Origin: Streptococcus sp. 596553
GTDB taxonomy: Bacteria > Bacillota > Bacilli > Lactobacillales > Streptococcaceae
Direction of reading: 5' to 3'
Length of the DNA stretch: 64,000 bases
Assembly (NCBI RefSeq): GCF_900411395.1
Contig: NZ_OXCQ01000005.1
Span: 1-64,000, forward strand
Shown: positions 36,805-45,850 of the stretch, piece by piece
Layout: each line of letters begins with the position of its first letter
Position numbering within the stretch: the stretch's first letter is position 1
Program-made: the position numbers and the translations under genes
Notes under the pieces: model-generated
The model's database searches: none
What the model was told of the DNA's origin: nothing
What the model saw: only the letters and a program-made list of their open reading frames with translations

Positions 36805-38049
36805 ATGAAACTATTCTTAAAACATCATTTATTTAGAATACTGACCTTATCAAGGTTTTTGAGCTCAAGTGGAGCTTATATTTATAATCTGGTATTTATC
36901 GTTTATGCTACGAGTCTACCCTTTAAAAATATAGCTGTATTTATGGCGAATATGATTACGATTTTACCTTTCCTATTTACTTTTTATGTTGGGATTAAGG
37001 CTGATCATACTCGGAATAAAGCAGGGACAATTATCTGGGTTGGTTGTGTGCAAAATCTGCTATTTCTTTTGATTGCTAGTGTGATTCATGATCCGAACTT
37101 CGTAACGTTTGCTGTTATCTGTATGGTTAATATCTGTTCAGATATTTTATCAGATTATACAGCAGGCCTTCGTATGCCGATTATCCAGCATAATATTTCG
37201 GAAGATAAGCTCTATGAAGCTTATTCCTTTACTCAGTTTGTCTCCTATTTATCAAATCTAGGAGGTCAAGCCTTAGGAGTGTGGTTACTCACAACCAGCC
37301 ATCAAAATTTTTCTTTTGTTGCGATTGTGAATGCTGGTTTCTTTTTACTATCTTCTCTCATTTTGTTCAAAAATAGCAGAGAATTGACGTATTTGTCTGT
37401 AACGGTAGAGAATGAGCCTATTAGTTTACTTCAACAAGTTAAGGCAATCTATGCGGACATGGATAATATATTTAGACAGAGAGAAAGTAAATCTTTGTTT
37501 AAAATGATTCTTGTCATTTTGGTAATGAATACTTTGGGAGGGGCTGTTGGAGGTATTTATCACTTTTACTTATTAGACCATACTATCTATCATCTCAGCT
37601 ATGCTCAAGCCCTATTTTTAATTGAATGTGTTAGCTTGGGAGGAGCTATTCTTGGTAGCCTAACTCCCCATGATTATTTTGGGAAATTGTCGTTTTCAAG
37701 TTTGCTATCGCTCAATGCAATTCTGTTTGTCTTGCTTGCTGCTACTAATATTTTAGATTTTTCTCCTCTAGTAGGTGTTGCTTGCTTAGCCTTTGTCATG
37801 TATTTGATGTCGAAATCAATGCCTAAATTAGATACTCTGTTACTGTCTAATTTGAGTGCGGATGTATTAGCTAGAAGTAATAATCTCTTGAGTATGATTT
37901 TTTCCCTAACATTACCCTTGGGGATGTCTGTATTTTCCTTCTTAGCTTTACAAGATATCAGACTTTGTTGGTGGGTGTTTTTGGTAGTGAGTGTGATAGG
38001 GTTGATTTTATCACTAGAAAAAAGAAGTTTTTCAGGTAAAAAATGTTAA
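36805..38049 (+). CDS. MFS transporter next to the third rgg
   Basis: A 414-residue permease with about twelve helices, beginning MKLFLKHHLFRILTLSRFLS. The ATG at 36805 follows GGAGAAAG; the longer frame runs into the terminator hairpin and is rejected. The first helices and the FYVGIKADHTRNKAG loop are usual for MFS drug or peptide exporters. It resembles in size the transporter at 27503 and is likewise paired with an Rgg. Its substrate is unknown. An upstream terminator suggests its own promoter between 36750 and 36790. Confidence 0.85.
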   Translation: MKLFLKHHLFRILTLSRFLSSSGAYIYNLVFIVYATSLPFKNIAVFMANMITILPFLFTFYVGIKADHTRNKAGTIIWVGCVQNLLFLLIASVIHDPNFVTFAVICMVNICSDILSDYTAGLRMPIIQHNISEDKLYEAYSFTQFVSYLSNLGGQALGVWLLTTSHQNFSFVAIVNAGFFLLSSLILFKNSRELTYLSVTVENEPISLLQQVKAIYADMDNIFRQRESKSLFKMILVILVMNTLGGAVGGIYHFYLLDHTIYHLSYAQALFLIECVSLGGAILGSLTPHDYFGKLSFSSLLSLNAILFVLLAATNILDFSPLVGVACLAFVMYLMSKSMPKLDTLLLSNLSADVLARSNNLLSMIFSLTLPLGMSVFSFLALQDIRLCWWVFLVVSVIGLILSLEKRSFSGKKC

Positions 38050-38065
38050 CCTAGGAAGCTAAGGC

Positions 38066-38445
38066 TTACTAGAAGATCTTCCAGATTTGATTCGTGTGAC
38101 GACTGTGACCTTGATTTCCCTTGTTGGGGAAACAGCTATGGCTGGTGCGGTTGGAGCTGGTGGTATCGGTAACGTAGCCATCGCTTATGGATTTAACCGC
38201 TACAATCACGATAAAACTATCTTGGCAACCATCATTATCATTTTGATTATCTTTAAATTCATACTCAATGAAAATCAAAGAGCAAACTAGGAAACTAGCC
38301 GCAGGCTGCTCAAAACACTGTTTTGAGGTTGGAGATAAGACTGACAAAGTCAGTAACCATATATACGGCAAGGTGACGTTGACGTGGTTTGAAGAGATTT
38401 TCGAAGAGTATCAATTCTTGGGAGACTTCTTGACTAAGTCTTGAG
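38066..38445 (+). pseudogene. Duplicated, BOX-interrupted 3' fragment of metI
   Basis: Translates as GLPDL-like start through DLIRVTTVTLISLVGETAMA and on to NHDKTILATIIIILIIF, matching MetI residues 154-220 closely. A BOX element is inserted at 38261-38411. The last codons (QFLGDFLTK) and the downstream terminator resume after it. No start codon or upstream half exists, so the fragment is not functional. Confidence 0.88.
38261..38411 (-). repeat. BOX element (A-B-C, reverse orientation) inside the metI fragment
   Basis: Starts ATACTCAATGAAAATCAAAG and ends TTTTCGAAGAGTAT, the boundary sequences of streptococcal BOX repeats read on the minus strand. It contains one boxB with GACTGACAAAGTCAGT-type pairing. 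Confidence 0.9.
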
Positions 38446-38453
38446 CCATAAAT

Positions 38454-38480
38454 AAAAAAGAGCCGCCTGGCTCTTTTTTA
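38454..38480 (+). terminator. Original terminator of metI
   Basis: AAAAAAGAGCC pairs perfectly with GGCTCTTTTTT around GCCT. It lies after the metI fragment and before the convergent ECF-type gene, so it serves both strands. Confidence 0.85.
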
Positions 38481-38484
38481 GTAA

Positions 38485-39054
38485 TCAGATTTTCTGTGCA
38501 AATTTTTTACTCAAGGCTTGTCCAATCAAGGCACCAACTAGGGCTCCGATGACAATACTTGCGATAAATAGAAGGACAGTTCCAGGGTTTGGTGCAACCA
38601 TGATACGGTCGATATATTCTTGGGATTTTCCTCTTGCTAGAAGGGTTGCCATATAGGCTTTGGGCGCAATCCACATAAGCAAGATTGGACCGGTTGAGCT
38701 AAAGGCAAAAATAAGGAAAGAAAGGAAGTTCTTTGTTTGGTTCTTGTATTTTCCGAGGCTAGCTACTCCATCTGCTAGCAGACCACAGATAATTCCAGGA
38801 AGGAAGGCACCAGCACCGTGTTTAGTTCCCAAGAAAAAGAGGGCGATGACAAGGCCGATAGTGGTAATGGATCCAAAGCGTGGAACTTTTGCGACCAGAA
38901 TCATATAGACGCTACCGCCGACAAGGGCAGTAAAGGCAGGCGCATAAAACATGTTTCCAGTTTGGTCAAAGAGATTGCCCAAAAGGACACCAATCCCCAT
39001 GCAGAGGAAGTAAAGAACTGCAAAAAGCAGTGTAGTTAAGATAGATTTTTTCAT
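38485..39054 (-). CDS. MptD/Trep_Strep-family ECF-type S component
   Basis: A 189-residue integral membrane protein with about six helices, of the Treponema-Streptococcus hypothetical family related to ECF transporter substrate-binding subunits. GAGAFLPGIICGLLADGVASLGKY near residue 82 is typical. It would bind an unknown vitamin-like or nucleoside-like substrate and use the shared EcfAAT module encoded elsewhere. ATG with AGGAG upstream. Confidence 0.75.
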   Translation of the reverse strand: MKKSILTTLLFAVLYFLCMGIGVLLGNLFDQTGNMFYAPAFTALVGGSVYMILVAKVPRFGSITTIGLVIALFFLGTKHGAGAFLPGIICGLLADGVASLGKYKNQTKNFLSFLIFAFSSTGPILLMWIAPKAYMATLLARGKSQEYIDRIMVAPNPGTVLLFIASIVIGALVGALIGQALSKKFAQKI

Positions 39055-39188
39055 GAATCATCTCCTGATAATTTTTTCACAATTCTCATTTTACCATGGT
39101 TTGGTGGGATTGTAAATGGATACTAGAAGTTTTTGAAAACGCTTGAAATATGATATAATAGTTTCATAGTTATTTTTAGGAGGATATC

Positions 39189-39803
39189 ATGGGGAGATTT
39201 TTAGATTTTGTCTTTAATCGTTTCTTTTTAGGGATGATTGCGACAGCCTTCTTTTGGCTATTAACTTTAGCAGGAGGGATTATCCTTGGTCTAGCGCCGG
39301 CTAGTGCCACCTTGATGAGCTTGTATGCAGAACATGGTTATAGCTTTCGGGAATACAGTTTGAAGGAGGCTTGGCCTCTTTATAAGCAAAATTTTGTCTC
39401 AAGCAACCTGATTTTCTATAGCTTTTTAGGAGTGGATTTAGTTTTGGTCTATGGCTTGTATCTCTTGGTTCAATTGCCTCATCAGACCATCGTTCATTTG
39501 ATTGCGACCTTTTTTAATGTTCTAGTAGTTGCCCTGATCTTTTTGGCTTATACAGTATCTTTGAAATTACAAGTTTATTTTGACTTGTCTTATCGAAATA
39601 GTCTCAAACTATCCTTGATTGGCATCTTTATGAGTCTAGCAGCTGTGGCCAAGGTTCTCCTTGGAACCGTGCTACTTGTGGCAATTGGTTACTATATGCC
39701 TGCCCTGCTATTTTTTGTAGGAATTGGGATGTGGCATTTCTTTATCAGTGATATGTTGGAACCGGTCTATGAAAGTATTCATGAAAAATTGGCGACAAAG
39801 TAG
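39189..39803 (+). CDS. YesL-family (DUF624) membrane protein
   Basis: A 204-residue protein with five or six helices, beginning MGRFLDFVFNRFFLGMIATAFFWLL. DUF624/YesL proteins stand next to YesMN-type two-component systems in Firmicutes, and the same order is seen here. Role unknown, perhaps sensing or assembly. AGGAGGATATC precedes the ATG. The 3' end overlaps the histidine kinase gene if that starts at 39781. Confidence 0.82.
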   Translation: MGRFLDFVFNRFFLGMIATAFFWLLTLAGGIILGLAPASATLMSLYAEHGYSFREYSLKEAWPLYKQNFVSSNLIFYSFLGVDLVLVYGLYLLVQLPHQTIVHLIATFFNVLVVALIFLAYTVSLKLQVYFDLSYRNSLKLSLIGIFMSLAAVAKVLLGTVLLVAIGYYMPALLFFVGIGMWHFFISDMLEPVYESIHEKLATK

Positions 39804-41451
39804 GATGAAACAGTTTTGGCTACATACGCTTCTGCGAACCTACAGTTCAGTTATGATCATTATTATTGCGAGTTTTGCAATCTTACTCTCCTATGCTGAC
39901 TGGGATTCACGGGAAAAGGAAGCCCAGAGAGTAGCCCAGCGTGTAACTGCTAGAACAGTGAGTGAAATTGAATATTACCATAGAGAGTCAACCCAAATAG
40001 CTCAGGCTTTAGTTGAAAATCAAGCTCGTATTGAGGGAATCTATAAATACTTTAGCCTTAGCATGCCAGACTATTTTTACTGGCAATTAGAGCGGAAAGC
40101 TTCGCCTTATGTATCGGTCTCTCTGCATGAAAATGTTGATGACCTCTATGTTCGAAATGATTTTGTAACTGGGGTGGCCATTGCTTTTCAAGATTACAAG
40201 GAAGTCTATGTTTCTACTAAAGACAAACGTAGTGGAGAAAAAATCAGGGCTGAGGATTTCAAACCAGCAGGAAATAGTTTTGCCATTCCGGTGTCAGATC
40301 CAGTGTCAGATCAAGACTTAGGAGTGATTTACATCTCCTTGGATCCTGCTGTTTTATACCATGCCATTGATAATACTAGAGGTCATACTCCGATGGCAGT
40401 AACAGTGACCTCACCTTTTGATACGGAGATTTTTCATATTGGTGAAACAGTTGATAAGGAGAGTGAAAATTGGCTAGTTGGCTTAACCTCTCATGGATAT
40501 CAGGTTCAGGTGGCAGTTCCCAAAAACTTTGTTTTACAAGGAACAGTGACTAGCTCTGCTTTGATTGTGGGCTTGAGCCTTCTCTTTATTATCATTCTTT
40601 ATCTGACTTTGAGGCAGACTTTTGCTAATTACCAAAAGCAGGTAGTGGATTTAGTAGAATCCATTCAAGTCATTGCTCAAGGCGAAGAGGGGCGTCGGAT
40701 TGACATTTCCGAAAAAGATCAGGAATTACTCCTAATCGCGGAGACGACCAATGATATGTTGGATCGATTGGAAAAGAATATCCATGATATTTACCAGTTA
40801 GAGCTTAGTCAAAAAGATGCCAATATGCGAGCCCTGCAGGCGCAAATCAACCCTCATTTTATGTATAATACGCTGGAGTTCTTGCGCATGTATGCAGTTA
40901 TGCAGAGTCAAGATGAGTTGGCAGATATCATTTATGAGTTCAGTAGTCTCTTGCGTAACAATATTTCTGACGAAAGAGAAACACTCCTCAAACAGGAATT
41001 GGAATTTTGCCGTAAATACAGCTATCTCTGCATGGTTCGCTATCCCAAGTCCATTGCCTATGGTTTCAAGATAGATCCAGAGTTAGAGAATATGAAGATT
41101 CCCAAGTTTACCTTGCAACCGCTGGTAGAAAACTATTTCGCGCATGGTGTTGACCACAGGCGGACAGATAATGTGATTAGCATCAAGGCTCTTAAACAGG
41201 ATGGTTTTGTGGAAATTTTGGTGGTCGATAATGGTAGAGGAATGTCGGCTGAAAAGTTGGCAAATATCCGAGAAAAATTAAGTCAGAGATATTTTGAACA
41301 CCAAGCCAGCTACAGTGATCAAAGGCAGTCTATCGGGATTGTCAATGTACACGAGCGTTTTGTGCTCTATTTTGGAGACCGCTATGCCATTACTATAGAG
41401 TCTGCAGAGCAAGCCGGTGTTCAGTATCGTATTACAATTCAAGATGAGTAG
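39781..41451 (+). CDS. Sensor histidine kinase (YesM/LytS type, HK07-like)
   Basis: Membrane sensor of about 556 residues. One helix lies at residues 22-43, a large extracellular domain extends to about 250, and a second helix at 262-285 is followed by HAMP. The kinase domain has RALQAQINPHFMYNTLEFL (phospho-acceptor His) and the ATPase motif LVVDNGRGMS. Starts at 39769, 39781 and 39805 are all possible; 39781 is a compromise. Its pneumococcal counterpart TCS07 has been linked to host-glycan use (literature from memory). It phosphorylates the AraC-type regulator 12 bases downstream. Confidence 0.88.
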   Translation: MKNWRQSRMKQFWLHTLLRTYSSVMIIIIASFAILLSYADWDSREKEAQRVAQRVTARTVSEIEYYHRESTQIAQALVENQARIEGIYKYFSLSMPDYFYWQLERKASPYVSVSLHENVDDLYVRNDFVTGVAIAFQDYKEVYVSTKDKRSGEKIRAEDFKPAGNSFAIPVSDPVSDQDLGVIYISLDPAVLYHAIDNTRGHTPMAVTVTSPFDTEIFHIGETVDKESENWLVGLTSHGYQVQVAVPKNFVLQGTVTSSALIVGLSLLFIIILYLTLRQTFANYQKQVVDLVESIQVIAQGEEGRRIDISEKDQELLLIAETTNDMLDRLEKNIHDIYQLELSQKDANMRALQAQINPHFMYNTLEFLRMYAVMQSQDELADIIYEFSSLLRNNISDERETLLKQELEFCRKYSYLCMVRYPKSIAYGFKIDPELENMKIPKFTLQPLVENYFAHGVDHRRTDNVISIKALKQDGFVEILVVDNGRGMSAEKLANIREKLSQRYFEHQASYSDQRQSIGIVNVHERFVLYFGDRYAITIESAEQAGVQYRITIQDE

Positions 41452-41462
41452 AAAGGGAGAAA

Positions 41463-42749
41463 ATGTATAAAGTATTATTAGTAGATGATGAGTACATGGT
41501 GACAGAAGGTCTGAAGCGTTTGATTCCCTTTGATAAGTGGGATATGGAGGTCGTCGCAACAGCCAGTCATGCCGATGAAGCTCTAGAATATGTTCAGGAA
41601 AATCCTGTCGATGTCATCATTTCCGATGTCAATATGCCAGACAAAACAGGGCTTGATATGATTCGGGAGATGAAAGAGATCTTACCAGATGCTGCCTATA
41701 TCCTGCTCTCAGGTTATCAGGAGTTTGATTATGTAAAAAGAGCAATGAACCTTAGTGTGGTGGACTATTTGGTCAAGCCTGTTGATAAGGTAGAGCTGGG
41801 AAATCTGCTGGAGAAGATTGCAGGTCAGCTCGGCGAGAGAGGGAAGAAAAGTCAGACTCTTAGTCAAGAATTAGACGAGGCTGGATTTGTTAGTTATTTA
41901 GGGGATAAGGAGAATTGGTGGATAGGTCTATCCAAGGAAAAACAAGGTTCCTTCACCATTCCCTACTATGTCTTGGGCCAGGACTGGCAGATTTTCATTT
42001 CTGACCAACCCCTAGATGGTTTAGTCGTTACACCTTTTGAAGCTCCTTATCAAGAACACTTTGAACGCTGGAAGCTGAATGCTGAGAAAACCCTCTTTTA
42101 CGGTTCTGTAAATTTGCAGCAGTATGAGAGTCTCTTTGCCTATTACGAACCGATTTATAGGGTTATCATTCAGGGAAATCTCAATCAAATCGTAGAAGAG
42201 TTAAATCTCTTGGAGAAGGTAGTTCTTGAAAATACACCGCGTGTTCCGATTACCAAACAGCTTTTTATTCAGTTTGTCATGGATGTTTTCCATTTATTTG
42301 AGCATCTCAAAGCTGATGACCTGACAGACATCGTCAAAACCATTCATGCTATTCAATCCTTCGATGAATTGGTTTCTTATATCAAGGAAACTTTGACCAG
42401 CTTTTTCGGTCAATACCGTATGAATGAAAATGTGGTCAGTGTGCTGGAAGTCATTGGTCGTGATTACCAAAAAGAGCTTTCCCTCAAGGATATCAGTAAG
42501 GCCCTCTTTATCAATCCTGTCTATCTAGGGCAGTTGATTAAGCGAGAAACCGATTCGACCTTTACAGAGTTACTAAACAAACAACGTATTAAGGCTGCCC
42601 AGCAGCTCTTGCTTTCAACCAGTGACAGTATCGAAGATATTTGTTATGCTGTTGGTTACAGTAACCTTGGATATTTCTATAAAGTGTTCCGAAAATTGTG
42701 CGGAAAATCGCCAAAAGCCTACCGAAAACAGGTAGAAACGATACTGTAA
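41463..42749 (+). CDS. Response regulator, AraC type (YesN, RR07-like)
   Basis: A 428-residue regulator. The receiver domain spans residues 1-120, with acidic pocket VDDEYM and phospho-acceptor Asp55 in IISDVNMPD. The middle region is of unknown fold. Two AraC helix-turn-helix motifs occupy the last 100 residues (LSLKDISKALFINPVYLGQLIK; IEDICYAVGYSNLGYFYKVFRK). Partner of the preceding LytS-type kinase, likely an activator of carbohydrate-use genes located elsewhere. Confidence 0.9.
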   Translation: MYKVLLVDDEYMVTEGLKRLIPFDKWDMEVVATASHADEALEYVQENPVDVIISDVNMPDKTGLDMIREMKEILPDAAYILLSGYQEFDYVKRAMNLSVVDYLVKPVDKVELGNLLEKIAGQLGERGKKSQTLSQELDEAGFVSYLGDKENWWIGLSKEKQGSFTIPYYVLGQDWQIFISDQPLDGLVVTPFEAPYQEHFERWKLNAEKTLFYGSVNLQQYESLFAYYEPIYRVIIQGNLNQIVEELNLLEKVVLENTPRVPITKQLFIQFVMDVFHLFEHLKADDLTDIVKTIHAIQSFDELVSYIKETLTSFFGQYRMNENVVSVLEVIGRDYQKELSLKDISKALFINPVYLGQLIKRETDSTFTELLNKQRIKAAQQLLLSTSDSIEDICYAVGYSNLGYFYKVFRKLCGKSPKAYRKQVETIL

Positions 42750-42809
42750 GATTTGTATTCCTTTACAAAATGTGCTATAATAAAAATAATATTATTAGGA
42801 GGTTCTATC

Positions 42810-43343
42810 ATGAAAAAGAAACCGATTTATCTATGGGTCTTGCTAATCTTGTCTGCCCTTATTTCAGCTATGTCTCTGTTTGGAATGTTGAGTCCCTTAC
42901 CTAGCAAAGAAGCCCTTCGTGCTGCTCAGAAACAAGTTGCAGGGGTCAGTGCTCAGCAATTAGAAGACCAGCTTAATTACAACTATGGAGTAGCAGAAGC
43001 GTATCATTCTATTTTTAATATGGCCCTGATTGTGCTATCTGTTATTTTAGTGGTCGTAGCGATTGTCTTCCTTATTCGTAAGAATTTGCAATATGCAAAC
43101 TATACTTACGTTGGCTATGTTTTGTTAGCTATTATCGGTTCGATTTATGGCTATGTTGGTTTACAGGACGCTGTGCAGTTGGTTCAAGATGAGACCATGC
43201 GTTTGACAATGAGTATTGGTTCAAAAGCTGTCAGCATTTTCTATATCGTCATCAATATTCTCTTCCTAGCTCTTGTCTTCTATAAGATGTGGCGACAACA
43301 GAAAGCCTTGGCAGAAGAAGAGGAAGCAGAAAATCTTGCCTAA
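42810..43343 (+). CDS. Conserved membrane protein of unknown function
   Basis: A 177-residue protein with four helices: about 7-27, 66-87, 96-118 and 133-155. The loop [22 protein letters not shown] lies outside the first helix, and the C-terminus is acidic. The ATG at 42810 follows TTAGGAGG; the longer frame would read into the preceding gene. I do not recognise its function. It follows the two-component system in the same direction, with its own -10 candidate in between, and ends at a strong terminator. Confidence 0.72.
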   Translation: MKKKPIYLWVLLILSALISAMSLFGMLSPLPSKEALRAAQKQVAGVSAQQLEDQLNYNYGVAEAYHSIFNMALIVLSVILVVVAIVFLIRKNLQYANYTYVGYVLLAIIGSIYGYVGLQDAVQLVQDETMRLTMSIGSKAVSIFYIVINILFLALVFYKMWRQQKALAEEEEAENLA

Positions 43344-43353
43344 GTATTGACAA

Positions 43354-43392
43354 AAAAGAACTATCAAGATACAATCTTGGTAGTTCTTTTTC
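43354..43392. terminator. Terminator before nrdI
   Basis: AAAAAGAACTATCAAGAT pairs with ATCTTGGTAGTTCTTTTT (one T-G) around ACA. A very stable hairpin with flanking T-run. Confidence 0.85.
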
Positions 43393-43420
43393 GATTAAAA
43401 ATAAAATCATGGAGGTACAT

Positions 43421-43891
43421 ATGAAGACAATTTCTTTAGTTTATATTAGTTTGAGTGGCAACACTGAAAGTTTTGTGACGCGCTTGAAAGATTATCTCTT
43501 GTCCCAGTACGAGGGAATTGAGGTTCAAAAGATTCATATCAAGGATTTGGTCAAGGAAGGTAAAAATTTCTATGAGATGGACCATCCCTATGTCGCTTTT
43601 TTGCCGACCTATCTCGAAGGTGGGAATGGCGTTGATAACGGAGATGTCGAGATCTTGACGACACCCGTTGGGGATTTTATCGCCTATGGTGACAATGCTA
43701 GTAAGTGTTTTGGTGTAGTTGGCTCAGGAAATCGTAACTTTAATAACCAATACTGCCTGACAGCTAAGCAATACAGTCAACGCTTTGGTTTCCCTGTATT
43801 GGCTGACTTTGAAATGCGAGGCATGCTGGAAGATATCAAACGTGTCGCAGCGATTATCGCAGATTTGTATGAGTTGGAAAAGGAGAATTAA
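43421..43891 (+). CDS. nrdI: NrdI-type flavodoxin
   Basis: A 156-residue flavodoxin-like protein that in this family activates the manganese cofactor of class Ib ribonucleotide reductase. [15 protein letters not shown] at residues 4-18 forms the FMN phosphate loop, and [14 protein letters not shown] near 100 is conserved in NrdI. The start at 43421 follows GGAGG; an upstream frame from 43289 is a shadow. No nrdE or nrdF is adjacent, as is common in streptococci where nrdI can stand alone. Confidence 0.88.
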   Translation: MKTISLVYISLSGNTESFVTRLKDYLLSQYEGIEVQKIHIKDLVKEGKNFYEMDHPYVAFLPTYLEGGNGVDNGDVEILTTPVGDFIAYGDNASKCFGVVGSGNRNFNNQYCLTAKQYSQRFGFPVLADFEMRGMLEDIKRVAAIIADLYELEKEN

Positions 43892-43957
43892 AGTCAATAT
43901 AAGAGGCGCTTGGGATTTTTCAACTGTTTTTGAGTATAAACAGTCTTTGAGAACGTA

Positions 43958-44003
43958 AAAAAGCATAAGTTCAGGTCTTCAAAACCTTGTTCTTATGCTT
44001 TTT
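43958..44003. terminator. Bidirectional terminator between nrdI and the Nramp-like gene
   Basis: AAAAAGCATAAG (43958-43969) pairs perfectly with CTTATGCTTTTT (43992-44003). Confidence 0.75.
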
Positions 44004-44046
44004 ATCATAGAAATATTTGCTGCATTTTCTCTTGAAATGAAACCTT

Positions 44047-44151
44047 ATACTCAATGAAAATCAAAGAGCAAACTAGGAAACTAGCCGCAGGCTGTACTTG
44101 AGTACGGCAAGGCGACGTTGACGTGGTTTGAATTTGATTTGCGAAGAGTAT
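44047..44151 (-). repeat. Short BOX element (A-C form)
   Basis: Begins ATACTCAATGAAAATCAAAG and ends CGAAGAGTAT. Only boxC and boxA are present; boxB is replaced by a short palindrome GTACTTGAGTAC. Confidence 0.85.
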
Positions 44152-44174
44152 TATCTTCATCTCGCGCTTGTCAG

Positions 44175-45437
44175 TTAACCTGCTTTTCCGATTGCGAGTG
44201 CGTAGATAAAGAAGATGGCGAAGCCAAAGAGGAAAATCAATCCTGCAATGGCAAGGTGTTTGAGCCAAGAAGGAAGATTTTTGTTTTCACGCGTTACCAA
44301 GGCGTAGTTTAAAAGAGCGAAGAATGGTGTTGTCAGGAAAGAACCAATCATGGCAAAGCGGAGCATGGTTGACACCTGACCAGCGAAGAACTTGATAATG
44401 ACGATACCGATGATAGCAGTGATGGTCATCCAGATATTCAAAGATTTACTACTGTCTTCTTTTTGACTGATTAGCAGTCGGAGAGATTCCTGATTGACAC
44501 GAGAGTAACCATCGATAACAGTAATAACTGTTCCAAAGATACACAGGAAGGCAATAAAGGTAATCAAGTAACGGGACCATTCGCCAAGAACAGAGGCATA
44601 CATGCCCACGAATTGAGAGATGTATTTGGCTGAAGCAGCTTCAACTGCTTGCCCTGTAGGATATTGAATCAATGCTCCCAGTGCTACAAAGAACACAGCT
44701 AGGATAGCTGTTCCAATGTAACCAACGTTAAAGTCAAATAGAGCGTCCTCGGTGTTAAAGTTGACGGTCTTTTTCTTTTCAGCAGACCAAAGTGAATTGA
44801 TAGCTGAAATTTCAATAGGAGCCGGCATCCACCCTAGGAGGGAGACGATGAAGGGTAGAGCTGCCATTTGCCAAGGTGTTTTCTCGACAAAATCAGAGCT
44901 GTATTCGGGATGCTTGACCGCCGCGATGATAACTGCAAGAACAGTTGCAATGGTCAAAGCTGACATGATCCATTTTGCCATGCCGTCTAAGAGTTTGTAG
45001 CCTCCAAAGAGTAACATAGCCCAAATGATTGCAACGAGAATGAGGGACCACTGAGTGATGCTAAGACCGATCATTGGGAAGGCACTGGCGATGATAGCTG
45101 AGCACAGAATAGCGACACCAGCTGTGTTGACCATAGCCGAAAAGACATTTAGGATAAAGAAAATCCAGAGATAGAGTTTTCCTTTTTCGGCATAACCTTC
45201 AACCAAAGTCTTTCCAGTATCAGCTGTGTATTCAGCACCAAAACGGAAAAATGGATATTTAAAGACATTGGCTAAGATGACCAAGAGGAGTAGCGACCAC
45301 CCATAAGAACCACCAGCTTGAGTGGAAGATACAATGTGAGAACCTCCAACAGCAGCAGAAGCCATTAGGATTCCAGGTCCCATTGCTTTTAGCTTGCTTG
45401 CCCAGGTTGATTGATTTAAGGAAATAGCTTGTGACAT
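44175..45437 (-). CDS. Nramp-family transporter lacking the DPGN metal motif
   Basis: A 420-residue membrane protein with about eleven helices and Nramp-like overall pattern (GPGILMASAAVGGSHIVSS at helix 1; LLGWMPAPIEISAINS at helix 6). Canonical Nramp metal importers carry DPGN in helix 1 and an A-x-x-M-P-H motif in helix 6. Here the first is replaced by AVGGSH, and the second keeps Met-Pro but not His. Metal specificity is therefore doubtful, and it may belong to an Nramp-related subgroup with another substrate. AGGAGT precedes the ATG. Confidence 0.8.
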   Translation of the reverse strand: MSQAISLNQSTWASKLKAMGPGILMASAAVGGSHIVSSTQAGGSYGWSLLLLVILANVFKYPFFRFGAEYTADTGKTLVEGYAEKGKLYLWIFFILNVFSAMVNTAGVAILCSAIIASAFPMIGLSITQWSLILVAIIWAMLLFGGYKLLDGMAKWIMSALTIATVLAVIIAAVKHPEYSSDFVEKTPWQMAALPFIVSLLGWMPAPIEISAINSLWSAEKKKTVNFNTEDALFDFNVGYIGTAILAVFFVALGALIQYPTGQAVEAASAKYISQFVGMYASVLGEWSRYLITFIAFLCIFGTVITVIDGYSRVNQESLRLLISQKEDSSKSLNIWMTITAIIGIVIIKFFAGQVSTMLRFAMIGSFLTTPFFALLNYALVTRENKNLPSWLKHLAIAGLIFLFGFAIFFIYALAIGKAG

Positions 45438-45589
45438 GATAAATACTCCTTTTTGAATTTTCAGAATAATCTGGATATGTAATCTATATTCTACAAAAAA
45501 CTTTGGGAAAATGCAAGAATATTTTGAAAAAAGATAGAAAATTACAGAAAATTTACAAAGAAGATCTGAAAATAACTGCTATGATAGTA

Positions 45590-45786
45590 ATACTCTTCGA
45601 AAATCTCTTCAAACCACGTCAGCGTCGTCTTACTGTAGGTATGTGATACTGACTTCGTCAGTTCTATCTGCAACCTCAAAACGGTGTTTTGAGCTGACTT
45701 CGTCAGTCTTATCTGCAACCTCAAAACAATGTTTTGAGCAACCTGCGGATAGCTTCCTAGTTTGCTCTTTGATTTTCATTGAGTAT
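45590..45786 (+). repeat. BOX element with duplicated boxB (A-B-B-C)
   Basis: Starts ATACTCTTCGAAAATCTCTT and ends TTTTCATTGAGTAT. Two 45-base boxB copies lie in tandem (about 45648-45692 and 45693-45737), each with the palindrome CTGACTTCGTCAG. Confidence 0.92.
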
Positions 45787-45850
45787 AAGGTGCAGCAGGA
45801 TAAAGAAAAACCGAGAAGTTTCTTTCTCGGATTTGCTTATTATGAGGTTC

